In this document: piece after piece, positions 30,412 to 43,132 of the stretch
Numbering within the stretch: the first letter of the stretch is position 1
Layout: every line of letters starts with the position of its first letter
Notes under the pieces: model-generated
What the model saw: the letters and a program-made list of their open reading frames with translations, nothing else
What the model was told of the DNA's origin: nothing
The model's database searches: none
Made by a program: the position numbers and the translations under genes
Origin: Apoderus coryli
Taxonomy: Eukaryota; Arthropoda; Insecta; Coleoptera; Attelabidae
NCBI GenBank assembly: GCA_911728435.2
Contig: OU452198.1
Span: 33,075,902 to 33,139,901 of the forward strand
Length of the DNA stretch: 64,000 nt
Direction: 5' to 3'

Positions 30412-32102
30412 CCCAGCTAGCAAGGCACGTGATTTTGACGTGAAATATACGTCTCTAATTACGTCAACCCAAAATTTCGACGTAATAACGGCGTAATAAT
30501 GACGACAATATGTCACAGCTAATTGACGTCGAATAAGACGTAACAACACGTCGAGTGATAACGTCAAAAATACGTCCAATGTTAAAACCAGTAAATGGTG
30601 GAAATAACAGGCTTGTCTTGATTCTTTTTCAGAACTAGTTCTGAAACCGCTGAGCAATTTGATTGGTTTTATAATAGTATTCCCAAAAGCTTATATAAAC
30701 GAATTAAATTGTAAGAAACAGGTTTAACTTCAACTAATTCTTAAAAGAATAAGAAAAAATCATACCAAAATATGCCTTACAATCACAGATCTAGAAACTC
30801 GAGAGATATAACATTATCTGAAATTTCATACATAATTCACATTTGTTTACAATCAGACATAAGTGGGCAGTTGATATATACAATAGAAAAGGACATATAG
30901 AAAAAATGGCAACGTTGTACCTGGTTCGTCGATTCGATTTTGTTTTATGTACCAGTGGCGTACGGTTTTAAAGGCATTCTTTATATTTTAATTAGGCGGT
31001 TGATGTTCACTAAAGTGATATAAAGGAATGATAAATTGTAGGTTTTTAAAATAACGTCGAATTTGCTTTCGACCAGTAATCTCAGTTATCTTGATGTCGC
31101 TCACATCAAAATGGTTTGAGCATATTTGTGCATATTTGGGGACATACTGATTTTCCAGACCCAAAAGCTGTAGCCACCTTTAACGTCTTTCCGAATTTAC
31201 TGGAAACCTTCAATATGAAATTATTTAATTCTTTTGGAACCTACCTATTCAGTATTAATATATTTAGTTATCTAACGAAGTGCTATCTTAGTTTATAATT
31301 AAACCTTGATTTAAATACTGTAAGATGAACCTAGCATCTCTATAACATCACAAAAATCAACAATTACATTAGGTATTTAATTACAGCAATTTATTTTTAA
31401 TTTGTAGAGCAAGCAAACTACACCACTGATAAACAATAACAAGTCGTAACCTTACTTACCTCCAAAATATCAAATTTCGGTTGGAATTTTCATTATTTTT
31501 ACAAACTATACACTGACGCACCATTGTTAATTGTTTTTTTATAGTTTTTGCACAAAAAACACTCAAAATTCCTCAAAATCACCAACCAAAAGCAAATAAA
31601 AACAAGCGCAAAGGATATTTGGCAACAAATCTCAAACTACCGGCTGATTACAAGAATGAATGAAATCGTAAATTCTTCGCGTACTATTCAGTTGCTCTGC
31701 TTTACAGAGTTGCCACGTGTACTTCATAAATAAATTATGATTTGGTGAAATATGTCTTGAATATGTTAAAATTCATAAAAAAGTAACTACAAAATATCTT
31801 GGGTATATCGTTTTATTATACACAAAAATTAGTACCATCAACTAAGTTATATTTTGCTTTAAAATGGTAAAAACTGCCGTATCAAAATAGTGTATTTTAA
31901 AACAATGCGGGAATCGCAGCGGAAGTTTGGCATTATCGATATCTGCAAATAATGATGTTTGATCGCTTGGAAATGTAAACAGTTTTATCTCCCCCTTTTC
32001 TAGATCTGTGCTTACAATACTTGTATTAACATAGTCACATCTTTATAAAAGAACTAAATACGAAAACAATAAAAATAAATACCATATACTAAGAGTCGAC
32101 AG

Positions 32103-32243
32103 TAAAGATCTATTAAAAAAATGTTCTTGATGTTTATAGGGCGGCCACAATGTTTCTTTTTTTCTCGGAGTCAACCACTTTTTGTGTACAAGTGCTACGG
32201 TACCACCGTCTTTTCCGACAAATTGAATGCCTAGGAAGGCCAT
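32103..32243 (-). CDS. DUF4806-like N-terminal exon
   Basis: From the Met at 32243 the minus strand encodes MAFLGIQFVGKDGGTVALVH, then a WLTP segment and WPPYK. A short beta-rich start, a Val-Val-Pro/His-lysine-Trp-Leu segment and the Trp-Pro-Pro-Tyr-Lys motif are the pattern at the N-terminus of many insect DUF4806-family proteins. Function is unknown to me. The frame stays open to 32043 but loses similarity after FFNRS; no clear splice donor is visible, so the exon end is approximate. It is the only coding trace in the surrounding TIR element and may be an accessory protein of it. Confidence 0.4.
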
Positions 32244-33774
32244 ATTAAGATACTTTATAGGTATTATATACACCTCTATTATAATACACTTGTACTTATT
32301 CGCTATTGAGGAGAGGACAACACACACACCATAAATATAGATAAATGTTTATAATAATTAATGTAAAGTAAACACAAATCACAAAGGAAAAGAAAATGGC
32401 GCCTTATGTCACAATGTCGAATGCCGCAATACTCGCAACAAGGTTGCCGGTTGCCAGATGAAAAAAATATATAATAATATGATATCTGACACTTTAAAAA
32501 ATGGTATCTTACGACCAAAAATGGTATCTTGATAACACTGACCTAAAAACAAAACGATAAGTGGCAATCATATTATTCTTAAGAATTGACACCAGAACAT
32601 TCTTTAAATTTTTTGTATAATGACAATATTCACATGTGCCAAGTGTTATGTTTTGCTCGTTTTAATATACGAATTAAATAAAACTCGTATGAGTTAGACA
32701 ATATGGTCTGGTATGAGAAGCCAAACAAGGAAAATATTATGCTCAAAAACAACTTGCAGGTATCGTAGGAAAAAAATGGTATAAATATCATAATAACGGT
32801 AGGTGGCAACGCTGTGCTGACTGGCAGTACAATATAATAATAATTGGTTTCTTTTACCCGTGGGGATGACGTTTTGCCACGTACAGCACTGCCAGATTTA
32901 CAATATTTCGAAAGGGAATATGCGCATTAAATTAACATTTAAATCATTATATTTTGTAATTACTTCTACATTTGCAGTAAATGATTAATAATAAGGATTA
33001 TTATTAAGGAATTTTGAAGAAAACAAAGCCATAATGCAATCTAAACAAATAGTTTGTGTCGCACTAAGATCGTTGCATCAGACATGTATGCTATCTAAAT
33101 ATGGCGCTTATTTTGAATTTCTCGGATTATGATTTAAAATATGAGTTATTTGGAATTCTTCAATTTTTTTTAGTCTTTTTTCAATACAAGCAAAAATATT
33201 CTTATTATGGCAAAAAATGAGATTATGTAATTTGAAATTAATTAATATATCATATTACTAAACATTATAATCATTTGCATAGATAAATAAGCTTTTTTTT
33301 CTACGACTGTCTTTAAATGCCTTTATTATATGTTCAATCATGATTTGACAATGTAGTACATTGTAATGCTGTTTATCATTATTATATTATATTTCCCCAC
33401 TAGTTGTCTAGCAACTAGTGGGAAATATTATTACGCACGAATAAAATTTCTTGGTAATGACAAAAGTAGCAGCGGGCATGAAAAATCACCATAGCAACGC
33501 CGAAAATACAAACACCAAATTGACAGTTTTGGTATTTATAATTAATAAAAATTATAATTAAGTATTTCGCTAATTTCAAAACACATAAACAGTGATAGTG
33601 AATATAGTTTAACACCACCTAGTCAATTTATTACTTCTAATTTATCGTATTTAGGCTTATACGCTAACAAGAATAAGTTTCGAAAAACAAATATTTTCCT
33701 AAAAATTATGTTAAATTTATTCAAAAGCATTAAAACAGTCGTAGAAAAAGTATAGTGTGAAACTCACATGAAAT

Positions 33775-33885
33775 GACCATTTCCTACTCGTATGATTTGC
33801 AGCACTCGCCTGCGGCTCATGCTGCAAACGATCATACTCGTAGGAAATATATGTCATTTCATGTTCGTTGCACAATATACTATTC
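33775..33885 (+). repeat. dispersed repeat with imperfect hairpin, copy 2
   Basis: Same orientation as 20345-20455, sharing GCACTCGCCTGCGGC, GATCATACTCGTAGGAA and ATTTCATGTTC. Confidence 0.75.
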
Positions 33886-34319
33886 AATTTTTTCAATTTT
33901 ATATTGGATAGGATAGCTAATAATAATGTAGTGGATTTAAGGAAAAGTTTGGTATTTTCAAAACTAAAAACCGCGATTTTTATAATACTTGGTTATTATA
34001 CTAAAATCACAACGGCAATATTATGTTTGTATACACACTTTCCAAAAGGTTCAATAGATATTAGGACAACCTGGCCAACTAGATTTTGGGTAACTAATGT
34101 TAACTCCATTTTATAATTTTTAAGTCGATTAAGACACGTCAAAATGACGTCATTGCATAGACCGATTTGTGACTAGTGCATGTCACCAATGTTCGACGTC
34201 ATTATGACGTGTCATGATGTCGAATTTATGACATGCGACGAATATCACCACGTATCGACGTGTTTTCACGTCAACTTGCTAGCTGGGTTTGGAGGTAGTT
34301 GATGAATATTATTCCTCTC

Positions 34320-34606
34320 GCATCTCAAAATACAGACGCCATCACTTTACCGGCCGACTGTTGTGTCTTTGGTCGCTTTGGATTCTGTTCGTCGATTGCT
34401 GTCTACGCAGCTGACTGTCTCTTGGATTCTGATAGCATCAATTCGTTGTTGTTTTTGTTCGACTGTGACCTCACGTGGCACCCACTTTGCACAGAGCTTT
34501 CGCATACCCAAATGTTTGTGTAAAATGGTAAAAACACTACCATCTGATTCTTTACAATGTCAGTGAGCTCGTGCACCTTCAATTTGCGATCGTTCATTAT
34601 CATCAT
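34320..34606 (-). pseudogene. mariner transposase N-terminal relic
   Basis: Minus-strand pieces over two frames: NDRKLKVHELTDIVK (second HTH region), then HKHLGMRKLCAKWVPREVT, then EQKQRIDAIRI. This matches the HTH and linker of true mariner (Mos1/SETMAR-like) transposases. The catalytic domain is not present on either side. Confidence 0.7.
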
Positions 34607-34619
34607 TCTTTGGAATTAA

Positions 34620-35749
34620 ATTTATTATTTCGTGCCTTAAGTACTGTTAAAAAAAATATGTATATTTTATTTGGAAATATAGTCTGTCACCAAGAGTCTT
34701 ACAGGAAGGTAAATGACAAAAAGGTCACAAAATTATTACTTTTACACTTAAATATGAAGAGCTATTCGTGCCTCCAGGGCAACAGTTTATTTATTGTTGT
34801 AATTATTAAATGTACTTTTACATATAATTTACAATCATGTAGGAGCCTGTCAGGAATTTGGATAAAAAACATGTTGCTATAGCTGATGTTAAGAAATTGC
34901 CACATGCAGGTGACAATCTGTCAGTTAATTTTTAACCGAAAGAACCACCTACGCCGATACCATCTCATGCCAGAAAAGTTTCAAATAAAACCATTACACC
35001 CACCTCAAATTTATGTACATACATGACATATTGTTTGACTATTGAAGCTGAAACCAACTATAATCATTCACAACATTAAATATTAAACATCATATCGCAA
35101 AGATATATTACCTCAAAAACAAAATTGTGTAGAAACAACAATAAATCAATAGCCACTCTACACGAGCAAGTACAAAACAAGGCTAGAGCGTTCTTGGTTA
35201 TTTCAAGCAGGAAAAATTACTGAGATAAATGTATAATTCAGGATAAATGACTAGCAGGTCAGGGCTGGATCCGAGAATGCAACACAGTTATGTGGGCCTC
35301 ATAAATAATGCAAAGCAAATGTTTGTTTTTCTGCAATTTGTTAAAAAAACACACGGCAAACTCATAGTGAAAGTTACAGCGAGCGTGACTAATGAATGAT
35401 TCGAAGGTTACCTGTTATGCTTTTACAAAATCTGGGAGGAATATAACATTTTTTGGAACAAACCGTATTATTGTCAATACATTTTTTCCATTCTGAAGGT
35501 AGTATCTCAGAAAAATGGGGATAAAATGTTTGGAGTGCTTGCTCCTTGAGACTGTCCACGGATTTCTTTTTATATTTGGGAACAAAAAAAATGATACATT
35601 ATTTCAAGATTTTTCTACTTCAGTCAAGGAACGTAACTATAGCTGGAAAATCTGTGAACCAACATGTCGACAGCCTTCGATTCTAAACCACTTCTAGCGT
35701 CTTAACGCGTCTTAACGCGTATAGGTCACAAGACAAGTCTTCATATTAA
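34620..35749. other. no gene seen
   Basis: Short open frames (for example 34571-34882) have no recognisable similarity. 35696-35718 is a small tandem duplication of GTCTTAACGC. Confidence 0.4.
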
Positions 35750-36110
35750 ACGATAGAAACTGCGTCTTTTCCGTGCTTCAAATTGGTTTTCTTGAACTGA
35801 ACCACCGACTTGTTCTATCAACTGCCAAATCGTCCAACTGTCTCGCACATACAACATCAGCGCTTCAGTTATACAACATGGTGTCTTCGGTATATTGGAG
35901 GGTTTGTTTACGATGATCACCCGCCATACAGCAGGTGTAAACAATAAACAGGAGAGGTCCCAATATAGAACCCTGTCGGGCACCTTGGAGATAGGCAAAT
36001 GACGTGCTGTGTGCGAGCTGGACTGTCAAGATGGAGACTAAAGCGAAGTGTTCGCTTGTTCTTAATAACTTTGTCTATATCTATCCTTTTGTAGGATTGT
36101 GTTCATCTTG
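35750..36110 (-). pseudogene. non-LTR reverse transcriptase relic
   Basis: In one minus-strand frame QGARQGSILGPLLFIVYTCC is a slightly altered form of the QGVPQGSILGPLLFNIYT block of Jockey-type RTs. It is followed by TLQYTEDTMLYN where the ADD catalytic motif should be, so the catalytic pair is degraded. Upstream coding is not convincing beyond about 36110. Confidence 0.55.
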
Positions 36111-36730
36111 GAACACCCACTGCTACTTCCTTTCGGGCTCATGTTTCGTAAAGTGTGACGATGTTGTATACGAATTTTGCAGTTACTACGTTGAATTGGT
36201 TTAGCACTTCCTTACACTTTACAATTGAGCTGCTTGTTGAGCGTCGATCAAGATATGTGGAATCTATATCCCTAAGAAATCCCTTAAATACTTATCGGTC
36301 CAAAACCTCCTGACATCTTATATAGAAACAGCAGTGCAAAAAGCACAGCGGAAGCCGGCAGCGCTAAGAGGGCGCTAAGTAATCCATAATACCCTAAAAG
36401 TGGTGAAGTTCTAAAAGTATTGGGCGATTGCTAGGTAGTGCCAAAGAAAATCTTTATAAGGTTTGCCAGTAGTTATAGAACAGTACCTAATGAAGCGCTT
36501 CACGAAATAAAGGGCACACCAACGATTGACCTCTAAGTTGACAAAAGGAATGGCCTTTACAGAGAAATAAACTCGACTGACGAAGCAGAAGACTGGAATT
36601 ATCGCAACAGCGCTGGTCAGGAAACCTTCCTGTCTCCGATCGAAATGCCTGCATGAATTGCCAACATACGGAATTAGTGTTGGCATGTCTTATGTTCTTA
36701 CTTCTTGGATTAACTGGAAATGTTTGTGGG

Positions 36731-36931
36731 AATTAAGACAAATGGCCTTAATTGTAACTATAGTCTTTTACTTAAAACACGACGGCGACGTGCCTAAAAC
36801 GTACTTCTTCTCTTTCTCAAGTAACTATAACTATCAATAATCAATATTTATTCACTTGACAAAGAGTCCTGGAAACGTTGTGTTTTAAGTAAAAGTCTAG
36901 TTACATGCAACTAAGGCTATTTGTCCTTAAT
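36731..36931. repeat. foldback repeat, arms of about 55 bp
   Basis: 36731-36785 and 36876-36931 are inverted repeats (AAGACAAATGGCCTTA and CTTTTACTTAAAACAC blocks) with a 90-bp centre. Probably a small non-autonomous element. Confidence 0.65.
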
Positions 36932-37149
36932 TCTATAAACCTTGCCTGTTATAAGGAATAAGATTATTTTATGGTCCTTGATGGAGCTTCATCGCCAAAA
37001 ATTTAATTAAGTCCATCCATCCACTGTTGCTGAGTTAATCCACGTCGAAATTTGTAAAAAATAATCGCACGAAAATGTTCACGATTTAATTCTATCTTTG
37101 GGCCGAGATGAATATTTTAAGTTACTGTAAACAACACAAATAGCGCTCG

Positions 37150-38215
37150 TATGTCACAACGTTCTGAGTACGTATAACCTCAAAAATGTCCAACTTTACG
37201 ATAGAGCTGTCAGTTGCCAGATTGCAAAATTGCCAAATCCCAAAATATAAAAGGCAACTCTCGTATCTATGAATCACCCTAGATAGTAAACTTCTTTGGA
37301 ATAAGCATGTTGAAATAACGGTTAGTAAAGCAATAAAAGCTCTGATAGTGTGCAGGAATCTGGCAGGCAAGACTTTGAGCTGTAAACCCAAGAATACTGC
37401 GGTGGATGTACACCATGACTGTGATACCTATCATAACCTATGGGGCAATAGTCTGCCTCTCTAAGGCAGAACAAAGTACAGCAAGGAGAAAACTTGATTA
37501 CTACTGGGGCTATGATAACGTATCCAACTATGACACTAGAGATCATTACGAATTTCGCACCATTGCACTTGGTGATAGAAAGAGCGGAAATTCAGGCCAT
37601 CGGTAGATGCGTACAATTTAATCTGGACAGGTACTATCGGAAGTGCGACATTGCGCCCAATCTCATAGCCAAGCGGCCATATTAGAGTTCATACGTCATC
37701 CGCTCAAAAATGGTGTAGGCATGCTTAAGAGGTTCTAATGAGCTTAGCAAGAATAACAGAGTTTCCCTTGTTTGGAACCCCGGACATTCTGGTATTAGGA
37801 GAAACAAAGAAGCGAATAAGTTAGCAAAAAAGGGGATGTCAACCCCTTTTGTAGGGACTGAATAGTTCTGTGGCTTAGGAAAACACATCAACAAGGAGAA
37901 GTTCAGAATTAAAGAAGAAACAAACAGAGAAATACTCTGGCATACTCTTTCTGGACAGATATACTTCAAGAAATTCCTTAGAAATTTCAATCATGAAAGA
38001 TCCAAGTTTTCTTTAGATCTCAGTAAGAACGGGCTTCGTATTCTTACCGGAAATTCTCGCCTTAGTAGCAGTAGTGAGGAGGCAGAAATTCGTGATCACC
38101 TAGTTAAAGAATGCGCCGCTATCAGAAGCCAACACAAAGAACACTTGGGGCATGAGATCGTGCAAAAGGTAGACGTGTTGTCCCTAACACAAGCCAAGCT
38201 ATAGAACTTGCTGGA
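37150..38215 (+). pseudogene. R1/Jockey-type non-LTR ORF2 relic: post-RT and RNase H-like region
   Basis: Pieces on the plus strand over several frames: KLLWNKHVE and KAIKALIVCRNLAGKTLS, then WMYTMTVIPIITYGAIV, ITGAMITYPTMTLEIITN and FAPLHLVIERAEIQA. This is the region between RT and RNase H in these elements. From about 37735 comes an RNase H C-terminal part, NRVSLVWNPGHSGIRRNKEA and NKLAKKG, then LRILTGNSRL. Frame changes are frequent, and RT and endonuclease are absent. Confidence 0.7.
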
Positions 38216-39620
38216 GAGTTGTAACTTGGGACACAGTTCAAGACAGGGGGCGACAATAGACCATCGGGTCACAGTGTATCACAAACCACTAATTTTAATC
38301 TGAATCTGTACTGCAACGAACCAACAAAACATGAAACCCAAATCCAATGTCAAATGCTAGATTAACCATGATTTCATCAATAAATAATTAAAACCAACAG
38401 ATCAGATGAAAGTAGAAAGCAGAGAAACCCGGAACCACAGCATAAACTATTTGATAATCGACAGAAGGCTTCTTCTGTTCGCTCGCATCTGTCAGCATCA
38501 ACACTGCATCTCGTTGAAGGTAGTCAGTCGAAACGACAATTATTTCTTAAGAGTGGAAAATCAGATTTCTCTTTAAAATGTTCATTAAACTTCCGTAGTA
38601 CTTGATCGCAGCGTCAGGTTGAACTCAGATCATTCAACCACCTAATATTATGCGAAAGACGCACATGAGGTTGAAGCAACTCTTTCCTAGATTGAAGTGC
38701 ATGCTGGCGAACACTACGCGATATCCTAGTAACCCTAGCAAATGCAGTTCAAATTCCTTCAGCATGCTTTTCTGAATTTTTATGGAAGGGTGTGGCAAAT
38801 TTTCACACCCTGTAGTTAGGCTTTTGTTTGTTAGTATCAGCTAATCAGACACTTTTCCTTTTAAGAGTATCGTTTTGTAAGCACGCAACCAGGCAATATA
38901 TATATTTTTTTCTTTAGGTTGTCTTGCTGTTAATGGAACCAATTTAATTGATTCTGTTTCCATTTCGTGTTAAGAAAATTTAATGAGTTGCTTATAATAT
39001 AGGAGTATAATGTGTCTACCTCAAGGAACAATGTATATATGTTATTAATTTGAGAGAGGAATAGAGGAGGAGAATTGGGAAAATACAATAGAGAGTTTGA
39101 TAATTAAATCTAGGGATATGGTTATAAGCCGTATGCTTTGTCTATAAACGGAATTAGTTTTGTGTTTGTGTTGTGCATGTCGTTTATTTTGCAATTAATG
39201 CGACACGAATCAAATTAAATGATGCTTTATAATATGATAATTGTTTGATGAAAACACGTTCAGATGCTAAAAGATGTTTAGTTAAGTTAATCATTACAAT
39301 ATATCGGATAAGGAAACTATCGCTTTTAGCTCCAATATTTTGTTTTTCTGATTTTATTACGCGATCGACACGACGTCTTCTTATAGCAGTTAGTATTTTT
39401 ACTGTACTTTATAGATATTATTATTATTTTATTATATTGTCACACACGGTATATTGTAATAAAAATATTGCATCCGGTGGAACTAAGTATTTCTCGCTGA
39501 TTAATAATTTATAAAAGTTCACAAAAAGTTCATGACTCTAACATCGGTGTTGTATCTACGAAATAGACAAAATTTGCTGATTCACATTTTTCCACACAAG
39601 CGTTACGACGCCAAGAATAG
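38216..39620. other. no gene seen
   Basis: No recognisable coding sequence. A GGGTGTGGCAAATTTTCACACCC near-palindrome is at about 38789. The 89-codon frame at 39245-39514 is low-complexity. Confidence 0.4.
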
Positions 39621-39623
39621 ACA

Positions 39624-40990
39624 ATGTCATTGGTCGATATTCGAATAAGTGGAATATTATGTTGTTTTGTTGATTTGGCAAAAGCATTCGACACTGTTGA
39701 TCATAGTATGCTGTTGAATGTGCTTGAGGGAATAGGGTTTAGAGGTGTAACGTACAAATTATTTAAAAGTTATTTATCAAACAGGCAACAATGTGTTCGA
39801 TTTAACAATGCTTTAACCAACACGATGACTGTAGAGTACGGTGTGCCACAGGGAACTGTCTTAGGACCCGTCCTATTTTGCATATATCTTAACGATATAT
39901 TATTCTATAATAATTTTCAATGAAAAATAATAAGTTTTGACGATGATACCGTCATACTCTACAAAGCAGATAGCTGGATAGAGGCTAAAAGAATAGCGGA
40001 GATGGATTTGCAAAATATTTCAATGGTTTAATAGTAGATTGTGAACGGTTAATTTTAAGAAAACTTATTGTGTCCCTTTCTCACCATCCACGTCTAATAC
40101 ATCGCTTTTTTATACATTTCGTTTCCTTAGGGACATACTAACCATTGAGCACCTCAGAATTCTTTATTTTTTCTGAGTTGAGAGCTATTTAAGATATGGT
40201 TTGATTGCTTGGGGAGGAGTTATGAATAATTACTACCACAGGCTAGAGATTGCACAAAAATATATTCTAAAAATGGTATTCCGAAAATCTTTTCAATTTC
40301 CAACTAATCAGTTATTCCGGGATGCTGAGGTTTTTGATGTGAAACAGATTTTTGCTTGCAAAATGTTGCAGCGAGCATATAGAAATAGATCGGAATTGAC
40401 AAGTATTGAGCATCAACATAATACTAGGTTTAGAGAAACTTCAGTAATTAGGTGCTAACCATCACTCAAATATCATTTGTTTATATATTGCCAAAGTTAC
40501 ATAATTATGCACCATCACATTTAAAAAATGTAAATTCGTATAGTTTATACAAAAATAAAGTTAGGCATTTTATAAAAGAAACGTCTAGGTTGGAGATTCA
40601 TCGCATTATTGACGCAAAACACATATATTATGGTAATTAATTTAATTTGATTTTCTTTTATCATTCCACTTCGTTCGGTTTAAAGGATTTACTATTATAT
40701 AAATATATGTATATTTGTTTTTCTTCATTTTCTGCATTCTGTCACTATAAAATATAGTATAGTCCTATGTTAAGTAAGTTTTAGTTAGTCTTAAGTCTTT
40801 AATCGAATGTTGTAGTTAATAGAATAGTATTTATAAACAGGTACTAGAAGCATTGCAGACTTGCCAGCCGACCCACTGTTCAAGTTCTAAACATTTTTTG
40901 GGGTTATAGGCAAATTTATTTGCACTGTTTCACGTAGTTTTTAGGAATATTGTAATATTTACTTTTTTATTGGCAAATAAATTATTATTA
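39624..40990 (+). pseudogene. CR1-like non-LTR retrotransposon, 3' half
   Basis: RT blocks CCFVDLAKAFDTVDHSML (catalytic Asp), FKSYLSNRQQCVRFNN and GVPQGTVLGPVLFCIYLND are in one frame to 39923. After a stop, SFDDDTVILYKAD is the YADDT-type catalytic block, with the usual A altered. From 40201 come IAWGGVMNNYYHRLEIAQK and, in another frame from 40452, the C-terminus YILPKLHNYAPSHLKN. The 3' UTR ends in TTATTGGCAAATAAATTATT plus an AT-rich tail near 40990. 5'-truncated and frameshifted. Confidence 0.75.
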
Positions 40991-41455
40991 TAATTATTAT
41001 TAAAGTAAAGTTATAAATATTGGTGTAACAGGAAGTTACGGGAGCTTTTTATTTGGACTTCTGTAAAGTTTGAAGAGAGTGGTTGGGGACTTGGCAGCTC
41101 GGAGCATGAAGTCTCCCTCGAGTTGGTGCACATGTCTCCAAAAGCTCCGCCAGGTTTTCTTACCACAAAACTCTCTTTTTTTGGGTATTCTCTCCAACTT
41201 CGGTGAAGTAAGAAACGATAAAAAGCACGTGGGTTGGTTACACTGTACGTTGAGTAGTGTCTTTAAGTTTTACGGTTTATCAATGCGAGTTTATAGTATT
41301 AGTATTAATAACTATAATTTGAAACATTTTTGAAACTGAAATTATCGAAAGAGATCAGCTGTGTCTATGATGATGATTATTATCTAAGTACAAATTTTAA
41401 ATATTGCCTTTTTCAAATTTGCAAATAGAAATTTGACATTCCACCCTTAGGCTAA
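40991..41455. other. no gene seen
   Basis: No recognisable coding sequence. GGGTTGGTTACACTGTA at about 41231 recurs at about 42528, hinting at a dispersed repeat. Confidence 0.35.
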
Positions 41456-41989
41456 GTTCAGATAGTCGCGCGACGCCGTGCGTTTCTAGGTCGTGGACGC
41501 GAGATGATCTATTTAGATGGTCGAACGTTACTAACGCAGCAGCGCGCGATTGTATGTTCATGATTCCGTGTTTGCGAGTGATGTAGTAGTGGATTTTGTA
41601 TCGAAGACTCAAGCGTGGCCGCCAAAGAAGAGAAAGAAGGTAACATTGCCAAAAATCAAAACGGGTTGACCGTTTCTTCAGTATTTTATTCGAGAACTCC
41701 TTCGAATTCATGTTCCATATTGCTGGTATTTTTTCGACATCGATGAACAGATCGGTGTTGACATCGTCTTCCATCTTGTAGTTTCGCACTAAACACCTTC
41801 AATTGATCTGAACACGTGTATACCTCATTGTTGTGTGTCAATACACGAGATGTCGCACGCAAACGCGCGATGTACCGACGATAGCAATAAGCCGGTCGTG
41901 CGCGATCGGCAGTAAACGCGCGATGATGCGCAACCATGTAACAATTTTGTATTACTACGCTGAATCTTAATTCGTGCGGCCATCTGAAC
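41456..41989 (-). mobile_element. short TIR element with a MADF exon (PIF/Harbinger-like)
   Basis: The ends GTTCAGATAGTCGCGCGACG (41456) and, inverted, GTTCAGATGGCCGCACGAAT (41989) match over about the first 18 bp. CTAA flanks both sides (41452-41455, 41990-41993) as a possible target duplication; TAA alone would fit PIF/Harbinger. The interior is rich in GCGCG motifs and carries a MADF exon, a domain that Harbinger elements use for their accessory DNA-binding protein. No nuclease gene, so non-autonomous. Confidence 0.6.
41560..41774 (-). pseudogene. MADF-domain (Myb/SANT-like) exon, partial
   Basis: From the Met at 41774 the minus strand encodes an acidic start, then NTDLFIDVEKIPAIWNMNSK and EFSNKILKKR. 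This matches the first helices of a MADF domain, where a Leu-Ile-x-x-Val-x-x-x-Pro-x-x-Trp pattern is diagnostic. After RSTRFDFWQC the similarity fades, and the frame runs on through the element's left end, so it is either an exon with a lost splice site or a relic. Confidence 0.5.
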
Positions 41990-41993
41990 CTAA

Positions 41994-42930
41994 TTGAATT
42001 TCCAACGAAGTTACTTTCATTTGATGCAGCAACAGTTGTGTTGTTGATAGAATTAGTGATAATTACTTGTCCCTATATCACCTTAAGTAAATTCCATGCA
42101 GCCGGTCCTGTGCGAAATATACAGCATTACATAAACCTATGGGAAATAAGGGCTCGTCGTCCCAACTCCGACAACTCCTTTACAGAAGTAATACAATACT
42201 TCTCATAACGTACAAACTTCAAACTTTTGTGAGAACAAAGTTTTCACTCGCACTGGCAAAACTACTTACAGTGTATAGTTAATTGCAGGATTAGCAGCAG
42301 GAGCAGGCAGGAAAAAGCAGAAGTAGCTTTAACGTGGCGGCTTTCTGCTGCTGTTGTTGTTGTTGGTTCTTAAGCGCTGAAAGTTGTGTAATTATGCTAA
42401 ACAATAAATGAAGTAAGTAAGTCGAATAGGTTAACAATACCTGAACTACTTACTTACATTTCTTACTTGGCGGCTGCCAAATGCAAAAACTTTTCGCAAG
42501 CAAAAACATCAACGGTATGGCTGCTTTGGGTTGGTTACACTGTATGGAATTATAAGAAATTTAATTAGCGGCGTTACGACGGATAAGTTTATGTTCGGAA
42601 TTAATGTTAAAGAGATATTGCGAGTTTATGATAATCAACAAAACAGGGACGGATTAAGCTTGGAATGTACTATAGGTACAGCTTGTCCACGAATAACTAT
42701 CGATGGTTTCAAAATGACAGTTTTAAGATTATTTTTTATAGGCTGACAACCGTACAGGATGTTTGATTTACGAGGTGAGTTAAAAAAAAAGGTGACTTCT
42801 AATTTCGCGGGCCACGAACCTTTGACTTTTCTTTTTTGTTATGTTGGTACAAATGTCCCTAACATAACTTGACATTATCAGCCATTTCGCATTGTTAGTT
42901 AGAGGTGTGCTTAAGAATTTTTTGCTATCG
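41994..42930. other. no gene seen; simple repeats
   Basis: Contains a CTG/TTG trinucleotide-rich stretch (about 42346-42370) and TAAGTAAG/CTTACTTAC inverted motifs near 42413 and 42450. No recognisable protein. Confidence 0.4.
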
Positions 42931-42933
42931 AAA

Positions 42934-43070
42934 AAAATGGATCGAAGAATCTGTTTGGAATTTTGTGTGAGAAATAAAATTGTGTTAAAAAATGTGTTTG
43001 GCGACATCTATTTTACGTTTGTAATATGCCGAGTGAACAGAAATTTACTATATCTGTGCGAGAGGCCAAT
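42934..43070 (+). pseudogene. possible mariner transposase N-terminus
   Basis: KKMDRRICLEFCVRNKI resembles the first helix of mariner transposases (M-x-Q/R-R-x-C-x-x-F-C-V-K-x). Similarity ends after about 20 residues, so the call is weak. Confidence 0.3.
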
Positions 43071-43132
43071 ACATACCTATCAAAGACTTCCAGTCAAGAC
43101 TTCGCATTTATTATATACTTAGACGTGACAGG

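Larger units (their letters stand above)
30412..34287. mobile_element. 3.9-kb TIR element with ACGT-rich ends, superfamily unknown
   Basis: Outer ends are CCCAGCTAGCAAG at 30412 and its inverse CTTGCTAGCTGGG ending at 34287. Inside each end, about 180 bp are filled with ACGT motifs: about 10 in 30412-30590 and 7 in 34128-34275, mostly as GACGT or ACGTC. TTT on both sides could be a 3-bp target duplication but lies in T-rich DNA. It is inserted in the right terminal repeat of a mariner-like relic. The interior shows a DUF4806-like exon and no identifiable transposase. Sub-terminal repeats of this density suggest transposase binding sites. Confidence 0.65.

Noticed and set aside
39245..39514. 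89-codon open frame
   Set aside because: Low-complexity, Tyr/Ile-rich, no domain pattern, and no homologous context.
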